Part shown: one piece after another, positions 20,108 to 32,684 of the stretch
Layout: the number at the start of each line of letters is the position of its first letter
How positions within the stretch are numbered: the first letter of the stretch is position 1
Assembly: GCF_017591435.1 (NCBI RefSeq)
Contig: NC_059301.1
Span: 32,642,986-32,706,985 of the forward strand
DNA from: Portunus trituberculatus
Taxonomy: Eukaryota > Arthropoda > Malacostraca > Decapoda > Portunidae
Length of the DNA: 64,000 bases
Direction of reading: 5' to 3'
The notes under the pieces: generated by a model
What the model was told of the DNA's origin: nothing
Databases searched by the model: none
The model's input: only the letters and a program-made list of their open reading frames with translations
Translations under genes and position numbers: made by a program

Positions 20108-20512
20108 CCCTTAAACTGCGGCGATCACTTATATAATCAAGCCTCTCGAGTACTCTCGATCGCTTATGTTATCATGAATTTTCACGGGGAATGTTTTGAA
20201 TTTTCGTGGCGCATTTCCGTTCAGACCTGCTCTTATGACTCCTCCCCACTTAGTGTTGCCATCATGAGGTCTCCAGATACTATAACAAGGGCCTTGCTTG
20301 AGTTTTTACGGAAAAGTAGGAGACACCTGGCAACTCCTCTTGACTTGTCAGGTAGAATCCAACCTTGAGTATCATAGAAAACGTAGAAAACTGTATAGGG
20401 GAGACCAAATTATTGTTATTATATCAGCTTCTTACGGCATAGGGGCAACAATCCTAGTAGCATTTTGAGCTGTGGTATTGTACAGAGGACTTGTGTCATG
20501 CAGGACACACAG

Positions 20513-20514
<2 letters not shown>

Positions 20515-20579
<65 letters not shown>
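20515..20579. repeat. (AC)n microsatellite
   Basis: About 64 bp of AC repeats ending directly at a solo LINE tail. Confidence 0.97.
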
Positions 20580-20582
<3 letters not shown>

Positions 20583-20631
20583 GAGCATAGCTCTTTTCCC
20601 GTATGTTACAATTAGGTAAATACAATTAGGT

Positions 20632-20636
<5 letters not shown>
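20580..20636 (+). mobile_element. Solo 3' tail of the (AC)n-linked LINE
   Basis: This 57-bp block (ACGAGCATAGCTCTTTTCCC, then the AATTAGGTAAATAC repeat) equals the last bases of the LINE copy ending near 39600. It is bounded on both sides by (AC)n. It is best read as an extremely 5'-truncated insertion. Confidence 0.7.
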
Positions 20637-20715
<79 letters not shown>

Positions 20716-20783
20716 CTATCATACACAATACGTACAAAACATCTGCACAGTGAATTCGTGTCTCTCGTACACATGTACACACA
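20637..20783. repeat. (AC)n array and conserved spacer unit
   Basis: AC repeats at 20637-20712, then a ~60-bp spacer containing ACGTACAAAACATCTGCACA, then a short AC run. Related spacers occur near 20470 and at 23793, 23933 and 24138. Confidence 0.85.
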
Positions 20784-22996
20784 CACACATGATGTCCTAA
20801 GCTTTGAGCTGGATACGGAATTAAGTGTGAATAAGATTGTGGAACACAGGGAGGAAAAATTAAATTATACTAGGGCAAATTATAACCATATAAGGGAGTT
20901 CTTTAATGAAATTGACTGGTCCGTGGTATACCAGGAAAGGGATATGCAATTGAAATACGATAAATTTATGGATTTGGATACCTCTGCTGTGAAAAAGTTT
21001 GTGCTATATCACAGAAAGAAGACTTTAAATAATAAACAGTGGTTTAATAGAAATTGTGTAGAAGCAAAAAAGAACAAAGAAAAGGCATGGAAGAAACTTA
21101 AGAAAAACAGTGATGTATTATCAAGAGAAGTCTACAAAACAGCAAGGAATAGATATGTTGAAGTAAGGAGAACAGCACAGAAGGAATATGAACAGAGGGT
21201 GGTGGATAACTGTGATAGTGACCCAAAAATGTTTTACAAATTCATAAATGGAAAACTAAATAAAAGGGAGGCAATAGAAAAGGTAAAAAACAAGGAAGAA
21301 TTATATGAAGATGCTGGAGATATAGCTGAAATTTTGAACGACAACTTTTGCAAAGTGTTTACAAAGGAGGAGCATTTTATGGGAGGAAGGCCCACGGAAA
21401 TAAAGCAAATGCAGGACATCATGGTTACTAAGGAAGATGTAAGGAAAATTATAAGCAATCTGGATATTAATAAATCAATGGGGCCTGATGGCATATCTGA
21501 GAGGTTGCTAAATGAATGTAAGGATCACTTGTTGAACCCCGTATTTGATATTGTGGGAACCTCCATACGAACAGGATTAGTCCCGAAAGAGTGGAAAAGA
21601 GCTGACATTGTGCCTATATATAAGAAGGGTAGTAGAATGGAACCGCTAAATTATAGACCAGTATCGTTGACTAGTATATTGTGCAAGGTATGTGAAGAAG
21701 TAATTAAAGCTAAGTGGAGTGAATATCTAGAAAGTGAAAACATTCTGAGTTAAAGGCAGTTTGGTTTCAGAAAAGGAAGATCGTGCGTATCCAAATTATT
21801 ATGTTTTTATTCAAGAGTGACTGACATACTACAACATAGAGAGGGATGGGTGGATGCTATCTACCTGGACTTGAGAAAGGCCTTTGATAAAGTACCACAC
21901 AATAGACTGATGTACAAACTAAAGATGATTGGAGGAGTAAATGATAAACTAGCAAAATGGATGGAAAATTACTTAATGGGAAGAGAAATGAGAACAGTGG
22001 TGAGAGGAAGGAAGTCTGAGTGGAAGAAGGTAACCAGTGGAGTTCCACAAGGGTCAGTGCTGGGTCCCATCATGTTTTTGATTTATGTTAATGATATGCC
22101 AGTAGGAATTGACAGTTACATGAACATGTTTTGGACGATACTAAAATTATGAGGAGAGTAAAGAATGTGGAAGATTGTAACAAGTTACAGGAAGATCTTG
22201 ATAAAATATATGAGTGGAGTAAGGAGTGGCAGATGGAATTTAATATAGACAAGACCCATGTTATGAAAATGGGAAGAAGTAGATACAGACCAAACAGGGA
22301 TTACAGGCTGGGTGATGAGAAAATTAAAGAGACCAATGAGGAGAAAGACTTAGGAGTAACCGTGCAAAACACCTTGTCACCGGAGAAACACATTAACAAG
22401 ATTTTTTGGAAAACATACAACATGCTTCAAAATATTGGCCTTGCATTCCACTACCTAGATGAAGGAATGATGAAGAAGATATTATGTACCTTAATAAGAC
22501 CTCGGTTAGAATATGCAGCATGTGTCTGGTCACCGCATATGAAGAAAAATGTGAAGAAGGTGGAAAGGGTACAGAGGCTGGCAACAAGGATGGTACCAGG
22601 ACTCAGGGAGTTAGACTATGAGGAAAGACTGAGGAAGCTGGGGTTGACCACATTAGAAGAGAAAACAAGAGGAGACATGATAACTATGTATAAATTGGTG
22701 AACAAGATTGACATACTCGACAGAGAGTTGATAAAGGTGACCACAAGTAATCATCTCCGAGGACATGGAAAAAAGCTAATAAAGGACATCTGTCTAAATG
22801 ACATGAGAAAATACAGTTTCCCGCATCGTAGCATTGATAAGTGGAATAAACTGAGCAGTGATGTTGTTGACGTGGTGTGTGTCAATCAGATGAAAGAGAG
22901 ATATGACAGGAATGGACAAGGAGACCGGTCACAGAGAGCTTAGCTCGGGCCCTGTAATACACAAATAGGTAAATACAAATAGGTAAATACACACAC
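20784..22996 (+). pseudogene. LINE reverse transcriptase, 5'-truncated copy
   Basis: A non-LTR reverse transcriptase preceded by (AC)n. The order is: linker region after the endonuclease (WFNRNCVEAKKNKEKAWKK), RT fingers (MGPDGISERLLNEC), WKRADIVPIYKKG, LNYRPVSLTS, a TAA stop at 21751-21753, QFGFRKGRSC, YLDLRKAFDKVPH, GVPQGSVLGP, and a damaged catalytic box. In that box a one-base loss near 22130 turns the expected F-A-D-D into F-then-DDTK in another frame. The C-terminal domain (DLGVTVQNTLSPEKHI, TLIRPRLEYAACVWSP, YSFPHRSIDKWN) runs to a stop at 22943. The 3' end holds two AAATAGGTAAATAC units and (AC)n. The clade is CR1/Jockey-like and not resolved further. One stop and one frameshift make it inactive as read. 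Confidence 0.8.
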
Positions 22997-23006
22997 ACAC
23001 ACACAA

Positions 23007-23428
23007 GAATGGTCCCAGAACTTGAAGGGATGACATATGAGGAGAGACTAAAGGCTATGAATCTACCAACCTTGGAACAAAGAAGGGAGAGAGGAGACCT
23101 GATACAAGTCTATAAATTGATCAACGGAATGGACCAAGTGGATAATGAGAAACTGATCTTGAGAGAAGAATATGACATCCGAAGCACAAGATCGCATAGT
23201 AAAAAGATGAGAAAGGGAAGATGTCTGAAAGATATTAAAAAATATAGTTTCCCGCAGAGATGTATTGAGACGTGGAACAGTTTAGATGAAGAAGTAGTGT
23301 CTGCAAAGAGTGTGCACACTTTTAAAGTAAGATTGGATAAGTGTAGATATGGAGACGGGGCCACACGAGCATAAAGCCCAGGCCCTGTAAAACTACAACT
23401 AGGTAAATACAACTAGGTAAATACACAC
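23007..23428 (+). mobile_element. LINE 3' fragment (C-terminal domain and tail)
   Basis: It starts directly after (AC)n with MVPELEGMTYEERLKAMNLP and continues in one frame through YSFPQRCIETWNSLDEEV to GDGATRA and a stop at 23374. Two AACTAGGTAAATAC units follow, then ACACAC. It encodes only the region downstream of the catalytic RT motifs. Confidence 0.8.
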
Positions 23429-23718
23429 GCCCGGTAGCTCAGTGGTTAGAGCGCTGACTTCACAAGCCAGAGGACCGGGTTCGATTCTCCGGCCGGATGG
23501 AGATATTTGGGTGTGTCTCCTTTCACGTGTAGCCCCTGTTCACCTAGCAGTGAGTAGGTCTGGGATGTAAATCGAGGAGTTGTGACCTTGTTGTCCTGGT
23601 GTGTGGTGTGTGCCTGGTCTCAGGCCTATCCGAAGATCGGAAATAATGAGCTCTGAGCTCGTTCCGTAGGGTAACGTCAGGCTGTCTCGTCAGAGACTGC
23701 AGCAGATCAAACAGTGAA

Positions 23719-23722
<4 letters not shown>
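23429..23722 (+). mobile_element. tRNA-derived SINE, tRNA-Val(CAC)-like head
   Basis: The head GCCCGGTAGCTCAGTGGTTA carries a perfect pol III A box (TAGCTCAGTGG, 23435-23445) and a near-consensus B box (GGTTCGATTCT, 23478-23488). The anticodon arm CTGAC-TTCACAA-GCCAG has one mismatch and a CAC anticodon, suggesting origin from tRNA-Val. A ~220-bp unrelated body follows and ends in (AC)n. The head is followed by body sequence rather than a mature tRNA end, so this is a SINE and not a functional tRNA gene. Confidence 0.75.
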
Positions 23723-24238
<516 letters not shown>

Positions 24239-27092
24239 CTTACGTATGAGCGGAATGTAATGTATTCCAACATAAATGGAGTGATATCGGGGATTTTAGA
24301 ACTCAACGATTACTTGAGGGACAAGAACCCAGATATTGTGGGTCTTACTGAAACAAAACTGAGAGAGGGAGAAGACCTGATGATGGTTGGAGAAGGGAAA
24401 TATAATGTTTGGAAAAGAAATAGAGTAGGTAAGATGGGAGGAGGAGTGATGTTGCTGGTTAAAAAAGATATAAAGGTGGATCAAGTAAAAGAAGGTATGG
24501 GAAAGGCAGAAGTGCTAAAGATCAGAGCAGAAACTAATGAAGGAAAAAAGAGGCACTACATAGTGGTGTACGTACCACCTAAGACAAATGCATGGTCAGT
24601 ACAGGAATATGAAGAAATGATAAGTGATACAGGAACATGTCTGGAAGAAATGTTGGGTGGCTGTGAATGAACTATAATGATGGGAGATTTTAATTGTAAA
24701 GAGGTGTGTTGGGAGGACTGGTCAATGGAAGGATCAGAGACAACATGGGAAATACACTATTGACACTGGCAATGGAAAATGTGTTAACTCAGTGGGTCAA
24801 AGAAGATACTAGGTTTGGAGGAGAGGAGCATCGTCAAGACTGGACTTGGTCTTTAGTACAGAGCCAATGGTCATTGAGGAGATGAGGGTGGAGTGCCCTT
24901 TAGCAAAGAGTGATCATGCAGTTTTGGAGTTCAAGGTGATAGATGAAGAGAAATCTAGAAGAAATGAAGAATATAAAGTGGGAAGATGGAATTATGCCAA
25001 GACAGATTTTGGAAACCTAAAGAAATTCTTTCAAGAGACAAATTGGATGAAATTCAAGAGTGCTAAGGAGCAAATGAAAAGTGGAAGGAATTTATAAAAA
25101 TATACAAAGAAGGTGAGAAAAATTTGTACCAATAAGACAACATAGAGAAGTTGGAAAGCAGGACTGGTTTAACGATAGATGTGAAAAGGCTAGAACAAGA
25201 AAAGAGGATGCATGGAAGAGGTGGAGAAGGAAAAGACGGATTAAGCAGTGGGAAAGTTACAAAAGAGCAAGAAATGAATATGTGTTGATTAGAAGAGAAG
25301 AAAGAAAGAAACAAGAAAAGGATATAATTGATAAATGTAAAGACCAACCAAGGCTTTTTACAGACATGTGAACAACAACATCAAAAATAGAGAAAGTATT
25401 GAAAGTTTAGAAGTAAATGGAGTATGCAGTGAAGATCCCAGGAAATGGCAGAGGCTATGAATGGATGCTTTGGAAGGTATTCACAAAGGAGACTGCTTTT
25501 GACAAACCACTGGTAATGGAACAGAAAGGGATTATGAAGGAGTTTCAAGTAACTGTGGAGGAGATCAAGAATATGATGGGGAGTTTAGAAGTGAGAAAAG
25601 CTGTGGGACCTGATGGGGTATCAGGATGGATTTTAAGAGAATGCAGGGAGCAACTGGCAGAAAAAGTTTGTGAAGTAATTGATGCCTCATTAAGGGAAGG
25701 TGTAGTGCCCCAAGACTGGAAAAGAGCTAACATTGTCCCAATTTATAAATCAGGTAACAAGAGAGACCCATTGAACTATAGACCAGTGTCACTTACAAGT
25801 GTGGTAGCTAAGATGTGTGAGAGGGTGGTGAAGAATAGATGGACAGACTTCTTGGAGAAAAATGACATACTTTGTGAGTGTCAATTTGGTTTTAGAAAAG
25901 GGCGTTCATGCACGACAAACCTGATATGTTACTATTCGAGGGTGATAGATGTAATACAGGAAAGAGATGGTTGGGCTGATGGAATATATCTGGATTTAAA
26001 AAGGCCTTTGATAAGGTACCACACGGAGACTGATCTGGAAACTTGAAATGGTAGGAGGAGTGCATGGCAGTTTACTAAAATGGATGGAAGACTTTTGGTA
26101 GGAAGAGAAATGAGAACAATAATTAAGGACAGACCATCAGAATGGGGCTTGGTGGAGAGTGGAGTTCCACAGGGATCAGTGTTGGCACCAGTAATGTTCG
26201 CGGTCTACATAAATGACATGGTGGATGGGGTGTCCAGTTATGTGAGCCTATTTGCAGACGATGCAAAATTGTTAAGAAAAGTGAGATGTGACAAAGATTG
26301 CGAACTACTCCAGGAAGACTTGGACAGAATATGGAAATGGAGCTGTACATGGCAAATGGAGTTCAACACGACAAAATGCAAGAAAATTAGAGTTTGGCAA
26401 GAGTGAAAGAAGAATCAGGAGTATGTACAAGATAGGAAATGAAGACATAAAACCAGTCATGAAGAAAAGACCTTGGGGTGACAATTACCAATGACCTATC
26501 GCCAGAGAGACATATAAACAAAATAATTGGAGAAGTATTGAACTTATTGAGGAACATAAGAGTGGCGTTCAGTATATTTAGATGAAGAAATGATGAAGAA
26601 AATAATTACTGCAATGATAAGACCAAGGCTTGAATATGCAACAATACAGTGGGCTCGAACTTAAAGAAACACATAAGGAAACTAGAGAAAGTACAGAGGG
26701 CTGCAACAAAAATGGTGCCTGACTTAAGAGATTTGACTTATGAAGACAGACTGAAAAGAATGCAACTTCCAACCCTGGAAAACAGAAGAGAAAGGGAGAC
26801 CTGATAGCAATATACAGAGTGATGATTGGCATGGAAAAATGGATAGGGAAGATCTGTGTATGTGGAATGAAAGAATGTCGAGAGGGCATGGGAAAAAACT
26901 AAAATGGCCACTTATAGGAGAGATGTGAAAAATATAGCTTCCCTCATAGAAGGGTGGAAGCATGGAATAGTTTAGACGTGGAAGTGGTCAACGCAAGGAA
27001 TATTCATGATTTTAAGAAAAAGCTGGACATTAGTAGATATGGAGACGGGACACGAGCATAGCTCTTTTCCGTATGTTACAATTAGGTAAATA
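24239..27092 (+). pseudogene. LINE copy (endonuclease + RT), nearly identical to 36740-39605
   Basis: It follows (AC)n and starts in the apurinic endonuclease domain (YSNINGVISGI, VGLTETKL with the catalytic Glu, MGDFNCKE, LAKSDHAVLEF). RT follows: AVGPDGVSGWILREC, WKRANIVPIYKSG, QFGFRKGRSC, GVPQGSVLAP and LFADDAKLLRKV (catalytic Asp pair at about 26257-26262). The C-terminal domain ends near GDGTRA-like codons. The 3' end is AATTAGGTAAATAC then (AC)n. At least six frame breaks and stops interrupt it, several at A runs such as the five-A run in the AFDKVPH block near 26000. Family function is target-primed reverse transcription. Confidence 0.85.
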
Positions 27093-27228
<136 letters not shown>

Positions 27229-27963
27229 TAGAAAACGGCCCAGCTTGGTACCACTCAGCTCCCAACCCGATGTGTCACTAGTTCCCCACGCTTTTCAAAG
27301 CCCACGAAGTTTTGTAGGCCTATTTCTTGCTCTATTTATTTATTTACAGATTCAAAACTTCGGTATTACTGCATTTTGGATGTTTGCCATTCATGGCATA
27401 CAATTCAAAATATATTTTTTCTGACATAGGAATGTTTATATTTTAGGCGCACCAAAGCATTCAGCAGTTAGGAATTAGCAGTTTAAGGGTTAAGAAGGCT
27501 GGTGAGATCATATCTTCCTTGCAAGCTAAAAGAACTACCTGAACTCATGACTCTGCAATGGATAAAATGGAAAGCCTTGTGGAAATGTGTTACATAAGTT
27601 TTGTATGTGGTACAATGATGCGCCCTTTGTTTATATTCCACAGGTTGCCAGTTAGCGTATTTCCTGCTCCATTCTCCCTCCCTTCATAAATTTTAAGATT
27701 ATCAACATTATAAAGTCACATACATACATTAGTGAGCATTATAATGATGTAGTCTTAAATTAAACTACTTAAATGTTTAACTTCATAATTTTTACTTTCA
27801 TTAAACCTTTTACTGTACTATGATGCACTCTTGCTTTGCTTACTCTTAATGGAAGTTCAAGTCAGGGGTTAAACTTGTTATAATTGGTTTGCTTAACGAA
27901 AATTCGCTTAATGAAGCTTTTTTTTAGGAACGTAACCCCTTCATTAAGCGGGGATTGCCTGTA

Positions 27964-28668
27964 TAAGCAAATCATACACCTTTGTTATAATGATGGAAAT
28001 CAAGTAAGCCATTGTATTATATACAACCTACATTCTGAAAGGTTTCTTACAGTATCCAGGAAAAAACACATCATCTTAGCAGAAAGCAGCCATGATGCAA
28101 TATGTATGTCCTTGGATATGTAATGAGCACTATGAGGTCCTTGTGCTTGTCACTGGCTTGGTAATGCTTTAAATTGGAAATGTTACCAAGTGACTTTGAA
28201 ATCAGCCCCTAGAGTAGGATACAAAAATCAACAGTGATATGGAAATGAGCTATTAAAGAGAAGTGGGTAAGTGACATGATTGGAGAGTAAAAGCAATGAA
28301 AGTGTGCATGAAAAGATTAGCATGTATGCAAATGTTTGAATTGTGGAAAGGTTTGGGGAGACAAGGAAGAAGTTGGGACAGGGAGAGGTAGAATCTGTTC
28401 TTCTCAGACCATTTCCTTGTGTAAACTCACAGAGGGAGACCTCTGCATTCTTTTTCTTTCTTGAATGTTACTCCACATGTTTGAGAAATATTTATGTTTT
28501 AGTATTACTTCTATAGTAATGGGTATGGATTATGTATTTAATCACAATGGGCCTGAAGTTTAAAATTGTTCAGTTGAATATAGATAGAATCTGTACATAA
28601 AATGCAGAAGCCTTTGGTAATTTTCATGAAAAATAGTGAATTTATAAGTTATGATGGGGATTTAACAG
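27964..28668. other. Psa intron, nothing recognised
   Basis: AT-rich intronic DNA to the right of the T1 copy. It ends in GATTTAACAG, the acceptor of the first alternative exon, whose pyrimidine tract is weak. Confidence 0.55.
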
Positions 28669-28819
28669 ACTCACAGGGGAGGAGAGATTCACGGCTGTTA
28701 CTCAGCTATGCCCCACCTACGCCCGCCGATGCTTCCCCTGCTGGGATGAACCCGCCCTCAAAGCATTATTTACCCTCTGTGTCACTGCCCCAAACCACTG
28801 TGTGGCATTAAGTAACATG
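28669..28819 (+). CDS. Psa: Psa alternative exon C1 (upstream copy)
   Basis: A 151-nt exon with AG at 28667-28668 and the strong donor GTAAGT at 28820. Joined to exon B it reads KYT-SLT-GEERFTAVTQL, matching the length and frame of the aminopeptidase. It continues ARRCFPCWDEPALKA and ends LSNM in phase 0. It is homologous to exon C2 (32 of 51 residues identical) and has the same length and phases. It differs at the conserved QFEATDAR block, which here is QLCPTYAR, so the Glu that in M1 enzymes contacts the substrate amino group is Cys. Within the 15-codon ARR...LKA core all seven differences from C2 are synonymous. This points to long constraint rather than a decaying duplicate. Its acceptor tract is poor in pyrimidines, so use may be regulated or rare. 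Confidence 0.75.
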
Positions 28820-31560
28820 GTAAGTTCCATTCAAACTCAAATACTACTGTGCTCTATCCGATGAATACACTATTATTGCTTTATATTTTAATTTAGTTCT
28901 TACATATACAATATGAGTATGTTAAGTGCAGTGGATGTGTACATTGATAAGATGTAGTGCTGGAGTATGTGAGAGAAAGAGAGGGATGAGAGGAGGATAA
29001 GAGCATTAGAACTTACAAAGAGGGAATGCAAAAAGGAATAGATGGAGACTTATTTCATAGCCATTCCCCTGGCTGGGTTCTTAGGAACAAGTTTTTGATA
29101 GACATACAGAGACCTTTTATTTATATTCCTCTTCATCAGCTTGAGTTTCCCTACCACCCACTCTACATAGAGATCTTTTACTTACCTTAGAACAACTCCA
29201 AGCACTATGTCGTTTTGCTGGATGAAATAGTTTGTTTTATAAAAGACCTAAATATTGTAACATAGAGATGGGTATTTATACTCATTAAAAGAAAAAAATG
29301 GACTTTAGGTATAAACAAATTAATGTGTTATGAATCTGCAGAGACAGGCACATGATCATTGCTGAATCAGTTAGCTTCCATGCTCTACTCTGCAAAGTGG
29401 CTTGTAGTGTAGTGTACTCTTCATATACTCCTGGCAAAATATTTGTTTAATGCTTCTGTATAGAGAATGGATTTTAATTATTTCTTGCAAAGGGCTGTTA
29501 GAGATTTTAGTATTTGGAGTTTCCATTAATATATAAAACTAAACTAATGAGGCAAAGCATGTGCATCTTGGTGCTTTATTTATCATTGTTGCATATGTCA
29601 GAACAGAAGCTGGCATTTACTCATTGATCTATCTATCTTGATTTTATTTGTAACTTTTTTAGCCTATTGTGCATATGGGCTTGATTTTTGGAGTCTGAAT
29701 AATTAGTGTGTAGGACTATCTCTTAAAAGAATTGAATGATTGATGCCACTCATGACTAAAGCAAAATTCTTGCTTAAATAATATTTATAAGGGCCCATGT
29801 CATTCTCTGGTATTCCCAGGTGCACTCACAGCTGAATACAGGATTGATGGCAACCTGGTGAAATAATTTTCTAATCCTTTATTGTAAAGTTGTGCAGACT
29901 GTTTTCCAAGAAAACATGACACCTGGTGGTAAAATATAAGGAGAGAGAACACTGGTAACTCTCTTTATGTTCTTTGTAATCATTGTTACTTGTGTTTTAC
30001 TAACATCAGTCTGAGCTCTAAAAGCAAAATTTATCCATCTTACAACACTACATCACATGAGCAGTTTTAATTTTTAAATCATATCAAATTATAATCTGAA
30101 AGTTAAAAAACAATTGTCCTGAAGAAGAATCATTCAGAGATTTTTGAGAGTTGTTTTGACCTCTCAGCCTTGAGTTTCATAATGGTAGATAATTGAAAGG
30201 AAATATAACCATTTGAAGACAAAGATTATGCAGCTATATGTGAGATTAGATATTGTACTTCATTGACTAGAAACTGAGTCTGGAGTGAAGATAGTAATTA
30301 TGTAGAGTATGAAAGACTTAAGATGGAACACTGGAAAAATGTGGTTAAGTTTGAAGAATTAAAAATCAAACATGAGGTTTATTGAATATTGTACAAATGT
30401 ACTAATTGCTTTCTCAACACGTTCCAAATGGAATTGTGGTGAAATGATTGCTTGGTTAGTGTAATGACTCTGCAACACATTCATTGTATTGTAATAAGGG
30501 TCAAATTAGAAAATGAAGTCAGAGTTGAGATGGGACAAATTATGCAAGAGTAAAGGATATGAGTGGAACTATGTACTATCTTGTGGAATGAGACACCAGA
30601 GTAAATATTTGTACTTATGGTTTTATTACTGCAGTACTTTTGCTTTAAAATATATCATGTAAAACAACAAATATTTTTTAAATAGACCTTGGTTACTACT
30701 ATACTGTAACCTCAGTCCTTGAATTTAATTTGTTCTTGAGTGCTGTTAGAAATATGAAATGTTTTGAAAACGGAAGCTATTTTCACATGGAAATCAATGT
30801 AAAATAGATTATTCCATTCCCAGACACCTGCCCATTCTGTGTTAATGGTTTATAACAGATGCTCTCACTGCTAAGATGAATGCTTCACAACATCTCCAGC
30901 TCAGAAGTTATCTACCCATAAAGGATGTATTGAATGCATTCAGTAACACAAAACTCATTACAAGATACTGTTTAGAATGTGTAGGTATTCTCTTTATCAA
31001 AGATCTAGTGAGCAAAGCCTTACATTTAGATATCTTGATGCTGGAAAAAGGTACTGGGAAAATGCAATTGTGAAGTAGTAATAATGTTCTGGGTCATTGA
31101 GATAGTCACAGATGGTATTACCAGGGCCAGATTTATGGTTTGCTGGGACCAAGGCTGGTGGGAATGCTGGGCCCTAAACATGATGTTAAAGATGTGGTGT
31201 CATTTATAATTGAATACATACTTTTGAGTAGAAAAAACAATGAAAATAATTATGTTCTTATCACAAAACTATATTTATACAGTAATATTTATGGAAGAAA
31301 ATATTTATTGCCAAATTATTAATCCAAATGTTTTTATTTGCTTTTACAATATCAAGAAAAGTATAAAGGACTCTGCTGAATATTCAACAAAACAGTAACT
31401 ACATAATCATAATACATTCTATAAATCCAGTTAATGAAAATAATTTCATGTTAACCCATCAAACCATACAGTAAAACTAAAGGAAAATAAAGTTTTTAGC
31501 CAAAGTGATCCAAGAGGTTTTTGCTGATCTGCCTTCACCATTTAAAACAATGTATTGTTG
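28820..31560. other. Psa intron, largest transposon-poor stretch
   Basis: About 2.7 kb of AT-rich DNA with no coding block, terminus or microsatellite that I can name. A block near 30705-30840 (CTCAGTCCTTGAATTTAATT and a TTTTCACATGGAAATCAATG motif) has the style of Tigger-like termini but its partner is not visible. CAGGGCCAGATTTATGG near 31123 resembles a hAT end, also without a partner. Confidence 0.45.
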
Positions 31561-32684
31561 ACCCTTGCTAACTCTGACTAACAGGGGGGGAAAGGTTGGT
31601 CTGACAAATGCGAATATCTTACTTATACAAATTCTCTCCCCTCCACACACACACACACATATGCACACCAAAAAAACACCTCAGACTTGGTGCAGGATTT
31701 ATTTATTTAAATTTTGGAATTACATTTTGTCTCACCAAAGCCTTCAAACCGTAAATTACCAGATGATGCAATTTAATTTTGATAATTAAATATCCTTCCC
31801 ACCAGGAAGCCATTTTTAAATGTCTCATGTGGTTGCATCATAGCCTGACTCACGCCCTAAAAAGTACGTGGCCAGGCGTCAGAAATAACATTCTTGCAGG
31901 CATAAATTGACGAGGATTAGAATCAGAATCTTTAAGAAGAGAAGACAAACAAACAAACAAATGTATCATTGGGACACAGCTGGACCCTGAATCCTCGCCT
32001 CCCCTCTCTTCTCCCTCAGGTGTGTTATCTCCCCATCCTAGACCCTGGCCTCACCATATGCCTCACTGCCAAGTTTCTAAACTATCTTTCTCTATCATAA
32101 GACTGCTATTATCTTTTCAAACATTGTTTTTTCTCACTACCTTCATCACAACTATACATTACATAACTCTCACAATAACACTATTACTAAAGATTATGTT
32201 GAGACCGAGATATAAAGCTGTACCAGACAAGTAATAAATACTTCACTGTATCATTATCTCTCTTCAACACACTAATAATGACTCAGAGAGTGCCCAGTTC
32301 AGTAGTAAAACAGCAGATTGCCATGACACTGCTGATGACACTTTCCCAACCCTCACCTATGTATGGGTGAATGATAATATCTAGAGAAGTGGGGATCTAA
32401 TTTATTTTCATCTTATAATTTTCCAGGAGGTCACTATTGTATACACAATTATGTGTGGAAATTTCATGTCAATCAGATTAATACAAATAGCAAAACAAGG
32501 ACAAAATTATGAAAAACCTATAGGAGCGAATATCCTAAAAAAATGTTTTCTTTTTACACTTCAAGTTTTCACAAAATCAGTATAAACTCTGATTAACTTG
32601 TGTTTGGTATCATTTTAAACTACAACTAAAATGGAATTTTTAGTTGGAATTATGTTTTTGATGATGTCAATAGAAAACAAAATA
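31561..32684. repeat. Dispersed repeat copy 2 (related to 6284-6990)
   Basis: About 31780-32455 aligns with 6284-6990, with shared indel-separated blocks (AGCCTGACTCACGCC, GACTCAG, CAGATTGCCATGACAC). The flanking parts are unassigned. A short ACACAC run occurs at 31645-31660. Confidence 0.55.

Noticed and set aside
23429..23500. A functional tRNA-Val gene
   Set aside because: The A and B boxes are good, but the anticodon stem has a mismatch, the acceptor stem does not close and the sequence continues into a SINE body with an AC tail.
28669..28819. Upstream Psa exon C1 as a pseudo-exon
   Set aside because: Intact frame, exact length and phase match, a strong donor and only synonymous changes in the conserved core argue against neutral decay, although the weak acceptor keeps some doubt.
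30876..31322. Short open frames at 30876-31073 and 31140-31322 as host exons
   Set aside because: No conserved motif, codon bias or splice context supports them, and AT-rich introns give frames of this length by chance.
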